Below the pieces are notes generated by a model that was not told the DNA's origin, made no database searches, and was given only the letters and a program-made list of their open reading frames with translations. Of a stretch of DNA of 64,000 bases, positions 8,563 to 17,188 are shown in pieces. The position numbers and the translations under genes are program-made. The stretch is taken from positions 1,054,001-1,118,000 of the forward strand of contig NZ_CP094516.1 of NCBI RefSeq assembly GCF_029909975.1, in the 5' to 3' direction. The DNA comes from Bradyrhizobium sp. ISRA430. GTDB lineage: Bacteria; Pseudomonadota; Alphaproteobacteria; Rhizobiales; Xanthobacteraceae. Each line of letters starts with the position of its first letter. Position 1 is the first letter of the stretch.

Positions 8563-8667
8563 GGCAGTCCTCCCGCTGCGTCTCAGTCCAACTAACGAGT
8601 GGGACGGAATAGGTCAAACGCGCGACAGCCAGTGATCGCCATTGAGGAGAGAGAAGGGGCAAGCGAT

Positions 8668-8910
8668 CTACGACCCGATGAATCCCGCCTGCGCGGCGAG
8701 ACACCAGACGGCAGACAGTAGGACGATCGCCGTCACCAGCTTCGGCGCGACCCACCCGTCGTCCAGCAGGGTCCCCTGCGCCCGGGCCCTCCATCTCAAG
8801 CCGATGATGCCCACGTTGGTGATCAACGCGGCCACGCCGAAGAGCAGTGCGATCGTATTAAGGCCAGCCGCGAAGCAGAAGACCGCAATCGTCCCGAGCA
8901 CCCAATCCAT
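8668..8910 (-). CDS. Small integral membrane protein, unknown
   Basis: An 80-residue protein with two clear transmembrane helices at residues 4-36 (which may be a pair) and 55-75, and a basic loop RWRARAQGT between them. The ATG at 8910 is chosen because the upstream extension looks like promoter sequence rather than protein; starts at 8994 and 9018 remain possible. Its neighbours do not suggest a role. Confidence 0.55.
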   Translation of the reverse strand: MDWVLGTIAVFCFAAGLNTIALLFGVAALITNVGIIGLRWRARAQGTLLDDGWVAPKLVTAIVLLSAVWCLAAQAGFIGS

Positions 8911-9205
8911 AACCTGCAACCCCTTTGGCCCACTCAACCAGCGCCGCGCGAACTCGTCGCAATTGGGAACAAGTTCAGCTAGCGCAGGTTCCATGGAGCA
9001 TTGGTGGATTGCCCCCATCCGAATTCTTTGCCTGTTTGCGGCCTTCCCGTTTTCAGACCGCGTGGCGTAAGTCGTCCCTAGGGACTACTACCGTAAATTG
9101 CTGCGCTGCGCACTGGAAAATTGCAGGCGCGCGGTGGTTTGATCGCTGTTTTGCTTTCCATGGTCGAAAATCCGGCAGGCGCCGATATGCGCGCGATGTG
9201 ATTGT

Positions 9206-9985
9206 TTACGCGAGAGCAGCTCCCGAGGCCACGAGGCTGGGTTGCGACGGTCGCGCGTCGCCGGTGGCACGAACGCCCAGATAGGTGGGATCGAAGCCGG
9301 CGAGCCGAACCAGGCCCGGCCAGTCCATGATCGTCATGAACTTGCCCTGCCATTGCAGGAGGTTGCAGCGGCGCAACTCCTGGACGGTGCGATTGGCATG
9401 CACCGGGGAGATGCTGCAAGCCGCGGCAAGGTCGGACTGGGTAAATGGCGAGGATAATCGGAGCTCCCTGGCGAGGCCGACATTTTGCAGGCGCGTCGTG
9501 ATCTCGCAAAGCAGATGCGCAACGCGGGTCAGGGCGTCCCGGCTGCCGAGGTTCACGGTCCAGTTTCGCTGGATGGCGTGATCGACGAGCATCATCAGCA
9601 GCAGTGCGCGCGACATGGCGGGCGAACGCCCGGACAGGTCGCGAAAGAAGCGGTGCGGGACGAAGGCAACCACGGCCGGGCCGAGTGCGACCAGGTCGCT
9701 GTCGGCGCGAGCACGGTACAGCGTGTGCAGGTCGGGTATGTCACCGGGAACGTAGATTGACGTGATTTGCCCGTCGCCGCTTTCTGCGTCCTGCCAGGAC
9801 AGATATCCCTGGAGCAGCAGGCAGCATTGGGTCGGCTCGTCGCCATGGCGCAGGATTGCGTGACGAGAGCCGAAATGAGCGATGGCGCTCGGCATATCCG
9901 AGAGAAGGTCGAGGTCCTCGGCACTGAGGTCGGCGAGACCCGCCAAACGATCGGCGAGTTTGGAGAACGCAAAGCCTGCTTGCAT
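9206..9985 (-). CDS. Crp/Fnr-family transcriptional regulator
   Basis: A 259-residue DNA-binding regulator. Residues 30-130 form the cyclic-nucleotide-binding-like beta roll (HAILRHGDEPTQCCLLLQGY, IYVPGDIPDLHTLY). Residues 165-235 form the winged helix, with the recognition segment SDLAAACSISPVHANRTVQ. The FNR iron-sulfur cysteines are absent and the cAMP-contact residues are not conserved, so the signal is unknown. Similar proteins in Bradyrhizobium are numerous. Its promoter lies in the 180 bases up to 10165, shared with no divergent gene. Confidence 0.88.
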   Translation of the reverse strand: MQAGFAFSKLADRLAGLADLSAEDLDLLSDMPSAIAHFGSRHAILRHGDEPTQCCLLLQGYLSWQDAESGDGQITSIYVPGDIPDLHTLYRARADSDLVALGPAVVAFVPHRFFRDLSGRSPAMSRALLLMMLVDHAIQRNWTVNLGSRDALTRVAHLLCEITTRLQNVGLARELRLSSPFTQSDLAAACSISPVHANRTVQELRRCNLLQWQGKFMTIMDWPGLVRLAGFDPTYLGVRATGDARPSQPSLVASGAALA

Positions 9986-10164
9986 CGATTATCCGCTGGT
10001 CCCCAGCCATAGGTACTTTGCTCAAGGTCGTGAGAGCAGGCATTAACCTGTGATAGGTCCGCATGAGTGCAGCCTTTGCAGCAAGCGATGCCGTTCGAAG
10101 GGAACGGCCAGCGCAGCGACGAGCGCGCATCAGCCCGCTCGCCCGTCCAAGGTCCCTCAGCGGG

Positions 10165-11340
10165 TCAATTGACGTTGTCGCCGAGCATATTGCGGAAGGC
10201 GATGGTGACCGCGGCAACGCCGCTCGCGCCCTGCATCAGCGCGATCTCGCCCTGCTGCTCATGGCGAATGGCATGGGCCATGATCCGCAGTCGCGGGTCG
10301 CCGCTTCTGTGCCACATCTGATCAGCCATCTTCACCGCGCCCAGATGATGCAGCGTCATCATCTCGACAAAGATCGCGTCGAACCGCTCGGGCGCGGCGG
10401 TTTTGACCTGGCGTAGCTCAGCCGGGGTCAGGAAGCCCGGCATGACGGCGCGCTCTTGCGCGGTGCAGTCCGGCATCTCCGTGTCGAACCAGCTCAGCCA
10501 CCAGTTCTCGAAAATCCTGTTCTCGCCGGTCTGACTCGCCACCATCAGCATGGCAAGCTTCTGCAGATGCGGATCGTGCGCGCGCTCAGCCGCGATCCGC
10601 GCAAGCTCGATGCCCTGTGCGTGATGCGCGGTCATGTGCCGAATGAAGCTCTGGTCCGCGTCCCTGTCGCGGCCCATCCACGGGAGTTCGTAGCAATGCC
10701 GGCCGAACAGCGCGATCGTCCCGAGCAGCGCAATCGCGACCAAGCCGCCCGTGATCCAGGCGTCGGTGAAGCGCACATCCTGCTTAGGCGCATCGCTGCC
10801 TGCCCAGCGCAGTCGCGCGAACAGGGGATACATCACGGCCGACGAGCTGTGCACGAGCAGGCCGATCCAGTAGGGCTGCTGCAGCGTGAACAGCGGCTGC
10901 CGGAACGGAAACAGCGGCACCAGCACAAACCATTCCATCGCCGAAGAGAACACCGCCCAGGGAAGCGCGAGGACCAGGATCGCCTGCGGCCGCAGGTGAG
11001 CGGTCCAGCGGCCGAGGACACCGAAGAAGACAAGCGCCCAGGAAAAATCCGCCCATTGGTGGAAAGCGATTCCGGACAGGATCGCGCTCCATGATGGCTC
11101 GGCACTGATCGCCCAGTCGCGCGCCGGAATGGCGGCGACCGTCATCCAGTCGACCGCTGCATCACGGCCGATCCGGGCAGCGAAGAGCTGGCTGACGACG
11201 GTCGAGAAGGTGCTGCTGATCAGGCCGAGCTCGACCGCAGCAATCCAGCGCGACCGCAAGCGGCGTTTGGAAACCGTCGAAACATGATCGTCAATGCGTC
11301 GATCTGCATCGAAAACCGCAGGTTGCGCCCCGTCGTTCAC
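10165..11340 (-). CDS. Membrane protein with C-terminal DUF305 domain
   Basis: The first 220 residues contain about five transmembrane helices (for example ADFSWALVFFGVLGRW and AILVLALPWAVFSSAMEWFV). Residues 225-385 form a DUF305 ferritin-like four-helix domain with the family's paired histidine motifs MTAHHAQGIELA and MTLHHLGAVKMAD. DUF305 proteins are usually small and exported; fusion to a polytopic membrane domain is less common. Metal or redox binding is inferred. The GTG start overlaps the stop of the CsbD gene by four bases (GTGA), so the two are translationally coupled. Confidence 0.75.
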   Translation of the reverse strand: MNDGAQPAVFDADRRIDDHVSTVSKRRLRSRWIAAVELGLISSTFSTVVSQLFAARIGRDAAVDWMTVAAIPARDWAISAEPSWSAILSGIAFHQWADFSWALVFFGVLGRWTAHLRPQAILVLALPWAVFSSAMEWFVLVPLFPFRQPLFTLQQPYWIGLLVHSSSAVMYPLFARLRWAGSDAPKQDVRFTDAWITGGLVAIALLGTIALFGRHCYELPWMGRDRDADQSFIRHMTAHHAQGIELARIAAERAHDPHLQKLAMLMVASQTGENRIFENWWLSWFDTEMPDCTAQERAVMPGFLTPAELRQVKTAAPERFDAIFVEMMTLHHLGAVKMADQMWHRSGDPRLRIMAHAIRHEQQGEIALMQGASGVAAVTIAFRNMLGDNVN

Positions 11341-11534
11341 GTGAGCTGCTTGAGCTTCTTCAGCGGATTGAGCGGGCTCGGCTCCTTCTCCCGCTCGTCG
11401 CGCTCCTGCTCGTCGCGGCCGCTCTCCGCTTGTGCCTTCCCATCCTCATGGAGATCCTGGTCGCCAAGGATTTCGCCGACAGCCTGCTTCGTCTTGCCGA
11501 TGATCCGCTGTTGCAGACCTTTGGTCCTGCTCAT
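11337..11534 (-). CDS. CsbD-like stress protein
   Basis: A 65-residue hydrophilic protein beginning MSRTKGLQQRIIGKTKQAVG and continuing EILGDQDLHEDGKAQAESGR, which matches the CsbD-like family (PF05532). Members accumulate under general stress; the molecular role is unknown. GGAGG lies ahead of the ATG. The gene leads a two-gene unit with the DUF305 membrane protein, which points to stress induction of both. I found no clear EcfG promoter (GGAAC/CGTT) in front of it. Confidence 0.85.
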   Translation of the reverse strand: MSRTKGLQQRIIGKTKQAVGEILGDQDLHEDGKAQAESGRDEQERDEREKEPSPLNPLKKLKQLT

Positions 11535-11894
11535 CGCCTGCCTCCAAGCTCACGCCGAGACCCGGCGCGCGCTAAAGGGAATGACGCCGGGGCTACGGCT
11601 TCGTCCAAACGGCTTCCGGCAAGCAGGGGGCGGGAACACCGGAAGCATCGGCTAGACTCCGCGGCAGGCGAATGGTTCCTCGCGCGCCAAATGACATGCC
11701 GCAGCGCAAACAGCTCCACCACGCCGAGGCCGAACCAGCCAAGCCCACGGAAAAGCTGATCCCCGGGCCGCTTCAGGCTTGATCCGACGATCTTCGGGCC
11801 TTCCTTGGAGCGCACATGCGCTTGCGCGCCGGAGTTGGAACGAGCGGTCGGCGCGGCGATTGGGCGTAGCGAACGCAATCTGGAGGATAGGCCC

Positions 11895-12677
11895 ATGGCC
11901 GCCAAGCAGCTCGCTGTCGTCACCGGTGCCTCCACAGGAATCGGCCTGGAACTCGCGAGATGCTGCGCCGAGGCCGGCTTTGATCTCGTCCTCGCGGCGA
12001 ACGAATCGGCGATCGAGGACGCGGCCATCGATCTGCGCAAACTCGGCGTCAGCGTGGAAGCGGTCGAGACCGATCTTGCCACCACCGAAGGTGTCGACAT
12101 GCTCTGCGCGGCGGTGGGCGAGCGGCCGATCGAGGCGCTGCTGGCCAATGCCGGCATCGGTCTCGGCAAGGCCTTCCTCGATCAGGAGTTTGCCCGCATC
12201 AGGTGCGTGATCGACACCAATATTGCCGGCACGCTCTATTTGATCCATCGCGCCGGCAACCAGATGCTCCGGCGCAATTCGGGACGTATCCTCATCACGG
12301 GCTCGATCGCCGGCTTCATGCCGGGGAGCTTCCAGGCCGTCTACAACGCTACCAAGGCGTTCCTCGATTCATTCTCCTTCGCGCTGCGCGAGGAGTTGCG
12401 TGACAGCGGAGTGACTGTCACCTGCCTTATGCCTGGCGCCACAGAGACGGAATTCTTCCGCCGCGCCGACATGATGGACACCAAGGTCGGCACCGAGAAG
12501 AAGGACGATGCGCATGAGGTCGCGAAGGCCGGATTCGACGCGATGCTGCGCGGGGACTCCAACGTCGTCACGGGGCTGAAGAACAAGATCCAGACGACTA
12601 TCGCGAGCATCACACCGAACGAGATGCTCGCCAGGCAGCACCGCAAGATGGCCGAGCCCGGCACGGCGAAGCCGTAG
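11895..12677 (+). CDS. Short-chain dehydrogenase/reductase
   Basis: A 260-residue classical SDR. The NAD(P)-binding TGASTGIGLELA is at residues 10-21, NAG at about 87-89, the catalytic Ser in ILITGSIAG, and YNATK holds the catalytic Tyr and Lys. Ala and Asn after TGxxxGIG, with no acidic residue at the end of beta-2, leave NADP versus NAD open. The substrate cannot be read from sequence. ATG 11895 follows GGAGGATAGG. The 360 bases from 11535 to the start hold no other gene. Confidence 0.88.
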   Translation: MAAKQLAVVTGASTGIGLELARCCAEAGFDLVLAANESAIEDAAIDLRKLGVSVEAVETDLATTEGVDMLCAAVGERPIEALLANAGIGLGKAFLDQEFARIRCVIDTNIAGTLYLIHRAGNQMLRRNSGRILITGSIAGFMPGSFQAVYNATKAFLDSFSFALREELRDSGVTVTCLMPGATETEFFRRADMMDTKVGTEKKDDAHEVAKAGFDAMLRGDSNVVTGLKNKIQTTIASITPNEMLARQHRKMAEPGTAKP

Positions 12678-12725
12678 CGGCGGCCGAATGCAATCGCAAG
12701 GACGCGCGTTCACGCTCGGGGGCGC

Positions 12726-12884
12726 TCACCTGGCCGGCGTCGGCTTCCACCCGTAGGACGGGTGCGGAATTTGGCCGGTGATGTCGAGGCCTCTCTCGTC
12801 GGAGAGGCGCCAGGCCGCCACCCCAAAACATACCGTCAGCATGAGAGCCGTCGCTAGCAACAGCACGGATAAGAACTGGCTCAC
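12726..12884 (-). CDS. 52-residue single-pass membrane protein
   Basis: GTG at 12884 is preceded by a strong GGGGGGAG site and gives MSQFLSVLLLATALMLTVCF, then GVAAWRLSDERG, and a polar tail ending SYGWKPTPAR. It is one membrane helix with a short cytoplasmic or periplasmic tail. A longer frame reaches 12977 but has no ribosome site. Convergent with the SDR gene. Function unknown. Confidence 0.5.
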   Translation of the reverse strand: MSQFLSVLLLATALMLTVCFGVAAWRLSDERGLDITGQIPHPSYGWKPTPAR

Positions 12885-13229
12885 GTCTCCCCCCGCGATC
12901 GGAACACTCGCGAGAGCGAGCATGGAGCGCCGATTCGGAAAATGCAGAGGCACTGACGCAATAGCGGTTTTCCCCAAGCATCACGGTGGATTGGGATGGC
13001 TCCGCCGTCCTTGGCTTCAACGAGCACGACGACCATCGGTGCCCGGCGCGGCTTCCCCTACGAGCGCCATGCTCGGGCAACGGGTCAAATGCGGTCCATT
13101 GGAGACTGTCGGCCGTCGTTCATCCGAATTTCGGGCCTTCTATGAGTCGGGAACGACAGGCAATGTGGCGCGTTCTCGATGTGCTTCGGTCACCGGGTCC
13201 CCCTGTACGGTGCCGGAGTTCGACCCCAA

Positions 13230-13267
13230 GGCCCCAGCCGCCGCCAACCGCTGGGGCCGACTTTTTT
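13230..13267 (+). terminator. Strong terminator hairpin
   Basis: GGCCCCAGC pairs with GCTGGGGCC (9 bp, 11-base loop), followed after GAC by six T. No + strand protein gene lies upstream, so it may end a small RNA from about 13100-13267. Confidence 0.65.
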
Positions 13268-13595
13268 CCGCGATGAATGCAGAGAGGCCGCCCGAAGGCG
13301 GCCTCAGTATTGAAAGCGCTGATCTCATTCCGTGCGGAAACAGGCCCACGGCCAACCCTAAAGCTGTGCGCCGCCGCGGGTACAACAATAGATCGGAAAT
13401 TTAAAAACCAGCCCGGCCATCGAAAGCTACCGAGGCAGCGAGAGAGCCATAACAAATGCGAATCCGAACGGGAAAAAACGGCATGTTCTATGAGGAACAT
13501 TGCCGCCAATGTGCGGAAGCGAACAGAACGGCGCCGTGAGCTTTGAGTAAGCTTGCGGTCGCTTGGCCTTCCCCAAAGGTCCAAGCGCCTCCAAA

Positions 13596-13648
13596 CGGCC
13601 CCGGCCACCACGATCCCCTTAAAAGCCCCCACGGCCGGGGCCGTCTTT
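13596..13648 (+). terminator. Long-loop hairpin, possible terminator
   Basis: An 11-bp perfect stem, CGGCCCCGGCC with its complement at 13633-13643, is followed by TCTTT. A second smaller hairpin, GCTTGG/CCAAGC, lies just upstream at 13561-13586. The loop is 26 bases, long for a terminator. Confidence 0.4.
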
Positions 13649-13921
13649 GAGCCGCTATCGATAATCCCATAGCGGCAAGCCCATCCCAGTTGAAGCCGGA
13701 CCGGCTCGCCGCTCCACGCTTTCCACAATCGTGCAGACAAAACCGAGGCTCAAAGTCCGACGGGCTCAGCTCGTCCGGCCCACTGATCAGCAGTCAGCGG
13801 CGCGGAAGGGGCGCGAGCTGGCGAACGTATTGGATGTAGAAAATTCCTTGGAATGCATGGGCTTAAAGCCGCCAGAAGCGACGGAACTTTAAGTACTCTG
13901 TGTTCTACTTAGAGACGGTCA

Positions 13922-13947
13922 CGGCCGCCCCGTGACCGGGGCGGCCG
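13922..13947. other. GC-rich inverted repeat
   Basis: CGGCCGCCCC and its complement form a 10-bp stem with a 6-base loop (GTGACC). There is no T-run on either side, so it is probably not a terminator. Confidence 0.5.
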
Positions 13948-14156
13948 AGTGCCGTGCGTCCTCAACCTACCCCAGGCTGGTGCTTGGCCGCCTCCAGTAG
14001 CAACGCTTGCGATGTAATGCAAAGTAGAGTTGCAACCGCGCTGCAGGCAAATCGGTCGGCAGGTTGCGACCGAATTCGCGGTCGAGTCGCATTGTCGTGG
14101 CCGTCAGTGGATGGCGTGTTCTCGACCTCGTCGCAGACTCATCGGCTTTGAGGGAA

Positions 14157-14186
14157 GGCCCGCCGGGGGCTGGCATTTGGCGGGCC
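14157..14186. other. GC-rich inverted repeat
   Basis: GGCCCGCC pairs with GGCGGGCC around a 14-base loop. No T-run follows. It is part of the hairpin series between 13.2 and 14.5 kb. Confidence 0.45.
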
Positions 14187-14242
14187 CTCACCCCAAGCTC
14201 GAGGCAGCCACACATCCCTGTGATGGCCCCGTAGCAAGTCAA

Positions 14243-14258
14243 CAGTTTGCGCAAACTG
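14243..14258. promoter_or_regulatory. Perfect 16-bp palindrome
   Basis: CAGTTTGC followed directly by GCAAACTG. The symmetry suggests a dimeric regulator site, but there is no adjacent gene to assign it to. Confidence 0.35.
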
Positions 14259-14436
14259 CGTACCGCTTGCCTGAACAAACGTTAAGGAAAAATCCGAAGC
14301 GTTTGCAAAAATCCTGATTGACATCAGACTTGAGAACTCACGAAACTCAGAAATGTTAAAGGGGGAACAAGCGGTCACGAAATACCTTGTGCGAACCGGG
14401 GCTGGCATTTCATTTCGGATTTATTGCAACCCGGTA

Positions 14437-14465
14437 GGGCCGCTGTTTCAAAGCAGCGGCCCTTT
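14437..14465 (+). terminator. Terminator-like hairpin
   Basis: GGGCCGCTG pairs with CAGCGGCCC (9 bp, 8-base loop) followed by TTT. The 120 bases before it hold no protein gene, so it may end a short noncoding transcript. Confidence 0.45.
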
Positions 14466-14585
14466 GGCGTCCCGGGCGATGAGGGCGGTTCAACTGTTGT
14501 AACGCGAGCCTTGTCGACATGATGGGCTGCACCTGCCGGCTTCAGGCGGCGGCAGGGGTCTCGACGCCCGGCACCCTCAATCCCA

Positions 14586-14762
14586 TCAAATCCAGCGTCG
14601 CAGCAACCGAACAAGCGTTCCGCTCTGATGTAGATCGAGCCTGCCGCGTTCGGCCGCATGCATGATCTCGGCGCCGAACTCCTCGCCCGGCACCTTTGAG
14701 CTTGAAGAGGAAAGGCGCGTTGACCTTTTCGATGTGGACGACTTCGACGTGGCGATCTTGGC
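14586..14762 (-). pseudogene. Frameshifted remnant of a small hypothetical gene
   Basis: Two adjacent frames read as one protein: VEVVHIEKVNAPFLFKLKGAG in one frame, then, after a one-base shift near 14683-14690, EEFGAEIMHAAERGRLDLHQ in another. From memory this resembles short rhizobial proteins with a 'FKLKG..EEFGAE...A.ERGWL..H.SGTY' core. The C-terminus also seems shifted. It lies between the hairpin region and the left attachment repeat and is presumably host DNA. Confidence 0.35.
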
Positions 14763-14798
14763 AAGCTCCTCAACTTGCAACAGTCTCGTCGAACTTGC

Positions 14799-14851
14799 TT
14801 TTGCTTGGTGAGCGCGCTGGGGCTCGAACCCAGGACCCCGTGATTAAAAGT
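14799..14851. repeat. Left attachment repeat (displaced tRNA-Lys 3' part)
   Basis: These 53 bases are identical to 29697-29749. They contain the 3' part of a tRNA-Lys gene (- strand), from the last base of the 5' anticodon stem through CCA and five bases beyond. The 5' part is absent here, so this copy is the displaced host end after integration. Confidence 0.92.
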
Positions 14852-14858
14852 TATGGCC

Positions 14859-15030
14859 GTGCACACAGGCCAAGTTGCTGCAAACATTGCGTTTCCTCCG
14901 AAACCCCAAGAAAATCCTATAGATTCAGGCTTTACTGCGCTTGTCAACTGATGGCGAGAAATGACTTGCGTTGACCCTGCCGTGTGTGCATAGAGTGTGC
15001 ACAGAGACCACGTAATGATTTGGTGTGCAC
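14859..15030. promoter_or_regulatory. GTGTGCAY sites at the left end of the element
   Basis: One inverted copy lies at 14859-14866, a tandem pair at 14984-14991 and 14995-15002 (11-base period), and a single copy at 15023-15030, just upstream of the integrase ribosome site. Matching pairs occur at 20390-20408 and 29625-29643. They may be integrase arm sites or operators controlling the integrase. Confidence 0.55.
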
Positions 15031-15042
15031 GGAGGGCGGGCG

Positions 15043-16278
15043 ATGCAGGTCAAGATCAGCAAGACGCAAGTTGACCGGATGACAGCGGGGCAGATCCTCG
15101 CGGACAAGGAAGTGAAGGGCTTTGTGGCGCGCTGCCTCAACAGCGGTGCCGTGACGTATGGATATCGCTATCGCGACAAGACGACCGGCAAGCAGCGTTG
15201 GCTCGGCCTGGGGTTGCACGGGAATATCACTGCCGAGCAGGCTCGCGACTTCGCCAAGAAGGCAGCCGGCGAGGTGGCGGACAAGAAGGACCCGCAAGGG
15301 GAGTTGGAAACCTCCCGCGCCGACGCCAAGCGGGAGAAGCTGGCCGCCGTCAACACGGTGAACACGGTGCTGGACGCCTTCGAAAAGGACCACGTTGACG
15401 CTCTACGGAGCGGCGATCAGGTCAAGGCGGCCTTCACCAATCATGTTCGGCCGCGCATTGGTGATAAGTCGATTTACGATCTGAAGCGCAGCGACATCAC
15501 CACCATGCTCAACGAGATCAAGGCCGAGAGCGGTCCCGTGATGGCTGACCGGGTGTTGGCGCACGTCCGCAAGGCCTTCAACTGGCAGATGGTGCAGGAC
15601 GACGAATTCAAATCACCGATCGTCCGCGGCATGGCGAAAACGAAGCCGAAGGAGCGGGCTCGCAAGCGCATCCTGGCGGATGACGAGATCAGGGACGTTT
15701 GGGCGGCCCTCGACAAGATCGAGCAGCCGGCCTGCTATCCCCGGTATGTGAAATCTCTGCTGCTCGCCATGGCCCGGCGCAACGAGTGCTCCGAGATGCA
15801 CTCGGAAGAGATTAATGGCGATCTCTGGACCATCCCCGGGGCGCGCTACAAGAACAAGCTCGATCATGTCATTCCGATCACGCCCGCCCTGCGAGCGCTC
15901 ATAGGCGAGAAGCCTGACGGCTACGTGTTCTCGACCACCGGTGGCAAGAAACCCTTCAGCGGCTTCAGCAAGGCCAAGAAAGAGCTAAACCGGATCATAG
16001 CCAAGATCCGGAAGGCAGAGGGCAGGGCGCCAATGAAGCAATGGCAGCTACACGACCTGCGGCGCACCGGCCGTAGCCTCATGAGCCGCGCCAAGGTTGA
16101 CGCTGATCATGCCGAACGGTGCATGGGCCACGTCATCGGCGGTGTGCGTGAGACGTATGACCGTTACGAATATCTGGAGGAGAAGCGGCAGGCATTCGAG
16201 GCGCTGGCCTCGATGCTGAACATGATCCTGAACCCGCCGGCAAACAACGTGATCCAGTTTGCGGAAGCTTCCAAATGA
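15043..16278 (+). CDS. int: Tyrosine-type integrase of the element
   Basis: A 411-residue site-specific recombinase that would insert and excise the element at tRNA-Lys. Residues 1-90 form an arm-binding domain with the DUF4102-like GYRYRDKTTGKQRWLGLGLHG. The core carries the first catalytic Arg in AMARRNECSEM (about 245), HDLRRTGRS (about 337-345), MGHVIG (about 360) and the nucleophile in TYDRYEY (about 371). ATG 15043 follows GGAGGGCGGG; an upstream in-frame start at 15025 has no such site. The stop overlaps the next ATG by four bases. All catalytic residues seem present, so it is probably active. Confidence 0.95.
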   Translation: MQVKISKTQVDRMTAGQILADKEVKGFVARCLNSGAVTYGYRYRDKTTGKQRWLGLGLHGNITAEQARDFAKKAAGEVADKKDPQGELETSRADAKREKLAAVNTVNTVLDAFEKDHVDALRSGDQVKAAFTNHVRPRIGDKSIYDLKRSDITTMLNEIKAESGPVMADRVLAHVRKAFNWQMVQDDEFKSPIVRGMAKTKPKERARKRILADDEIRDVWAALDKIEQPACYPRYVKSLLLAMARRNECSEMHSEEINGDLWTIPGARYKNKLDHVIPITPALRALIGEKPDGYVFSTTGGKKPFSGFSKAKKELNRIIAKIRKAEGRAPMKQWQLHDLRRTGRSLMSRAKVDADHAERCMGHVIGGVRETYDRYEYLEEKRQAFEALASMLNMILNPPANNVIQFAEASK

Positions 16279-16661
16279 AAAAACGGAAGCCCTTCCCTGA
16301 GGTGCAAGACCATGAATTGGACATCGCGTTTCAATGGGTGCGCGCTCTGCTCGACGCCCTTGCAGAGAGCCCGCTTAAGACGGATCGCGAAAGGTATGCC
16401 GCTTTAGTAACTCTCAAGAAGGCTGGCGGCATATTGACATCCGGCGACACGCTGGCCGGCAACCGGCCCAAGGGTGAACTCATTTCGCCCGTTGATGCCG
16501 CAGTGATCGCTGACGAGGAGCGCTACGGATCTCTGCGCAAGGCAGTTGCCGCCCATGTGGCGGCGGGCAAGCTGTCTCGGCACACACAAGAAAACTCACA
16601 CTATCTTCGTATCCTTGGCTTAAGGAACGGGGCGAAAACTAAGATCAAACGCAAGCGATAG
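16275..16661 (+). CDS. Hypothetical protein coupled to the integrase
   Basis: A 128-residue charged protein whose ATG overlaps the integrase stop (ATGA). The first 55 residues look helical (HELDIAFQWVRALLDALAES, RERYAALVTLKKAGG), and the C-terminus is strongly basic (GAKTKIKRKR). No family is recognised. Coupling to the integrase suggests a part in integration or excision, for instance as a small DNA-binding accessory, but there is no visible helix-turn-helix. Confidence 0.7.
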   Translation: MKKRKPFPEVQDHELDIAFQWVRALLDALAESPLKTDRERYAALVTLKKAGGILTSGDTLAGNRPKGELISPVDAAVIADEERYGSLRKAVAAHVAAGKLSRHTQENSHYLRILGLRNGAKTKIKRKR

Positions 16662-16730
16662 TCCTAATCGTGCGCGGCCAGGTAATAGGCCGTAATTGGA
16701 TGGCGGTTCTTTCAACACAAGGACTGCCAA

Positions 16731-16994
16731 ATGACCACCACGACCAAGACCCGGCGCCCGCCAGTCGATACTCAGGGTGCCGCGATCTACACCGGCTTCG
16801 CCGAAAGTTATCTCACCAAGATCCGCTGCACTGGCGGTGGCCCCATCTTCATTAAGCGCAACGGCACCGTCCGGTATGACCTGGACGACCTTGATGCGTG
16901 GCTCGAGGCCGGCAAGCTGGCTTCTACTTCCGGCGAACGCCGCGGCATCCCGCGAAAGCGGAAGGCCAAGGAGAGCGCGGAGGCCGCCGCCTGA
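16731..16994 (+). CDS. AlpA/excisionase-like MerR-type HTH protein
   Basis: An 87-residue DNA-binding protein. Residues 12-60 read DTQGAAIYTGFAESYLTKIR, then GGGPIFIKRNGTVRYDLDDL and DAWLEAGK, the pattern of HTH_17/AlpA proteins. In satellites and prophages such proteins activate or direct excision and early transcription. The basic tail (RKRKAKE) would help DNA binding. The gene starts 70 bases after the previous one, and its stop overlaps the next start by one base. Confidence 0.82.
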   Translation: MTTTTKTRRPPVDTQGAAIYTGFAESYLTKIRCTGGGPIFIKRNGTVRYDLDDLDAWLEAGKLASTSGERRGIPRKRKAKESAEAAA

Positions 16995-17188
16995 TGCAGC
17001 CTCACATGGAAAACCCGGCGCTGGCGGGCACCGGGCTTCCGAAATCTGATCTGGCTGGCGCTTCGATCTGTTCGGAATCTAACTCACCGCTTCGCAAACT
17101 TCAAGCATCTCGCCTCATGCGACGTTGCGCGATCAGCTTCGCGCTGGCGGCTGCCATCGTTCCGTACGTTCACGGAGATGCAGCATGA
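16994..17188 (+). CDS. Small hypothetical protein (64 aa)
   Basis: Starts at an ATG overlapping the previous stop (TGATG) and ends four bases into the next gene (ATGA). Residues 40-58 form a hydrophobic stretch (CAISFALAAAIVPYV) that could be a membrane helix; the first half is polar. The support is its place in a chain of coupled genes, not its composition. Confidence 0.45.
   Translation: MQPHMENPALAGTGLPKSDLAGASICSESNSPLRKLQASRLMRRCAISFALAAAIVPYVHGDAA

Larger units (their letters stand above)
12885..14585. other. 1.7-kb gene-poor region with strong hairpins
   Basis: I see no convincing protein gene here. The region holds at least five GC-rich inverted repeats, listed separately, plus ATGTTC/GAACAT at 13483-13500. 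At least three hairpins are followed by T-runs on the + strand, so transcripts may exist. It could be a cluster of small RNAs or the remains of older genes and terminators. Confidence 0.5.

Noticed and set aside
11535..11894. EcfG-type stress promoter for the CsbD or SDR genes
   Set aside because: GGAAC occurs at 11633 but no CGTT follows at the required distance.
13483..13500. ATGTTC-tatgag-GAACAT as a LexA-type site
   Set aside because: Alphaproteobacterial LexA recognises direct GTTC or GAAC repeats with 7-base spacing; this inverted pattern fits another phylum's box, and there is no gene next to it.
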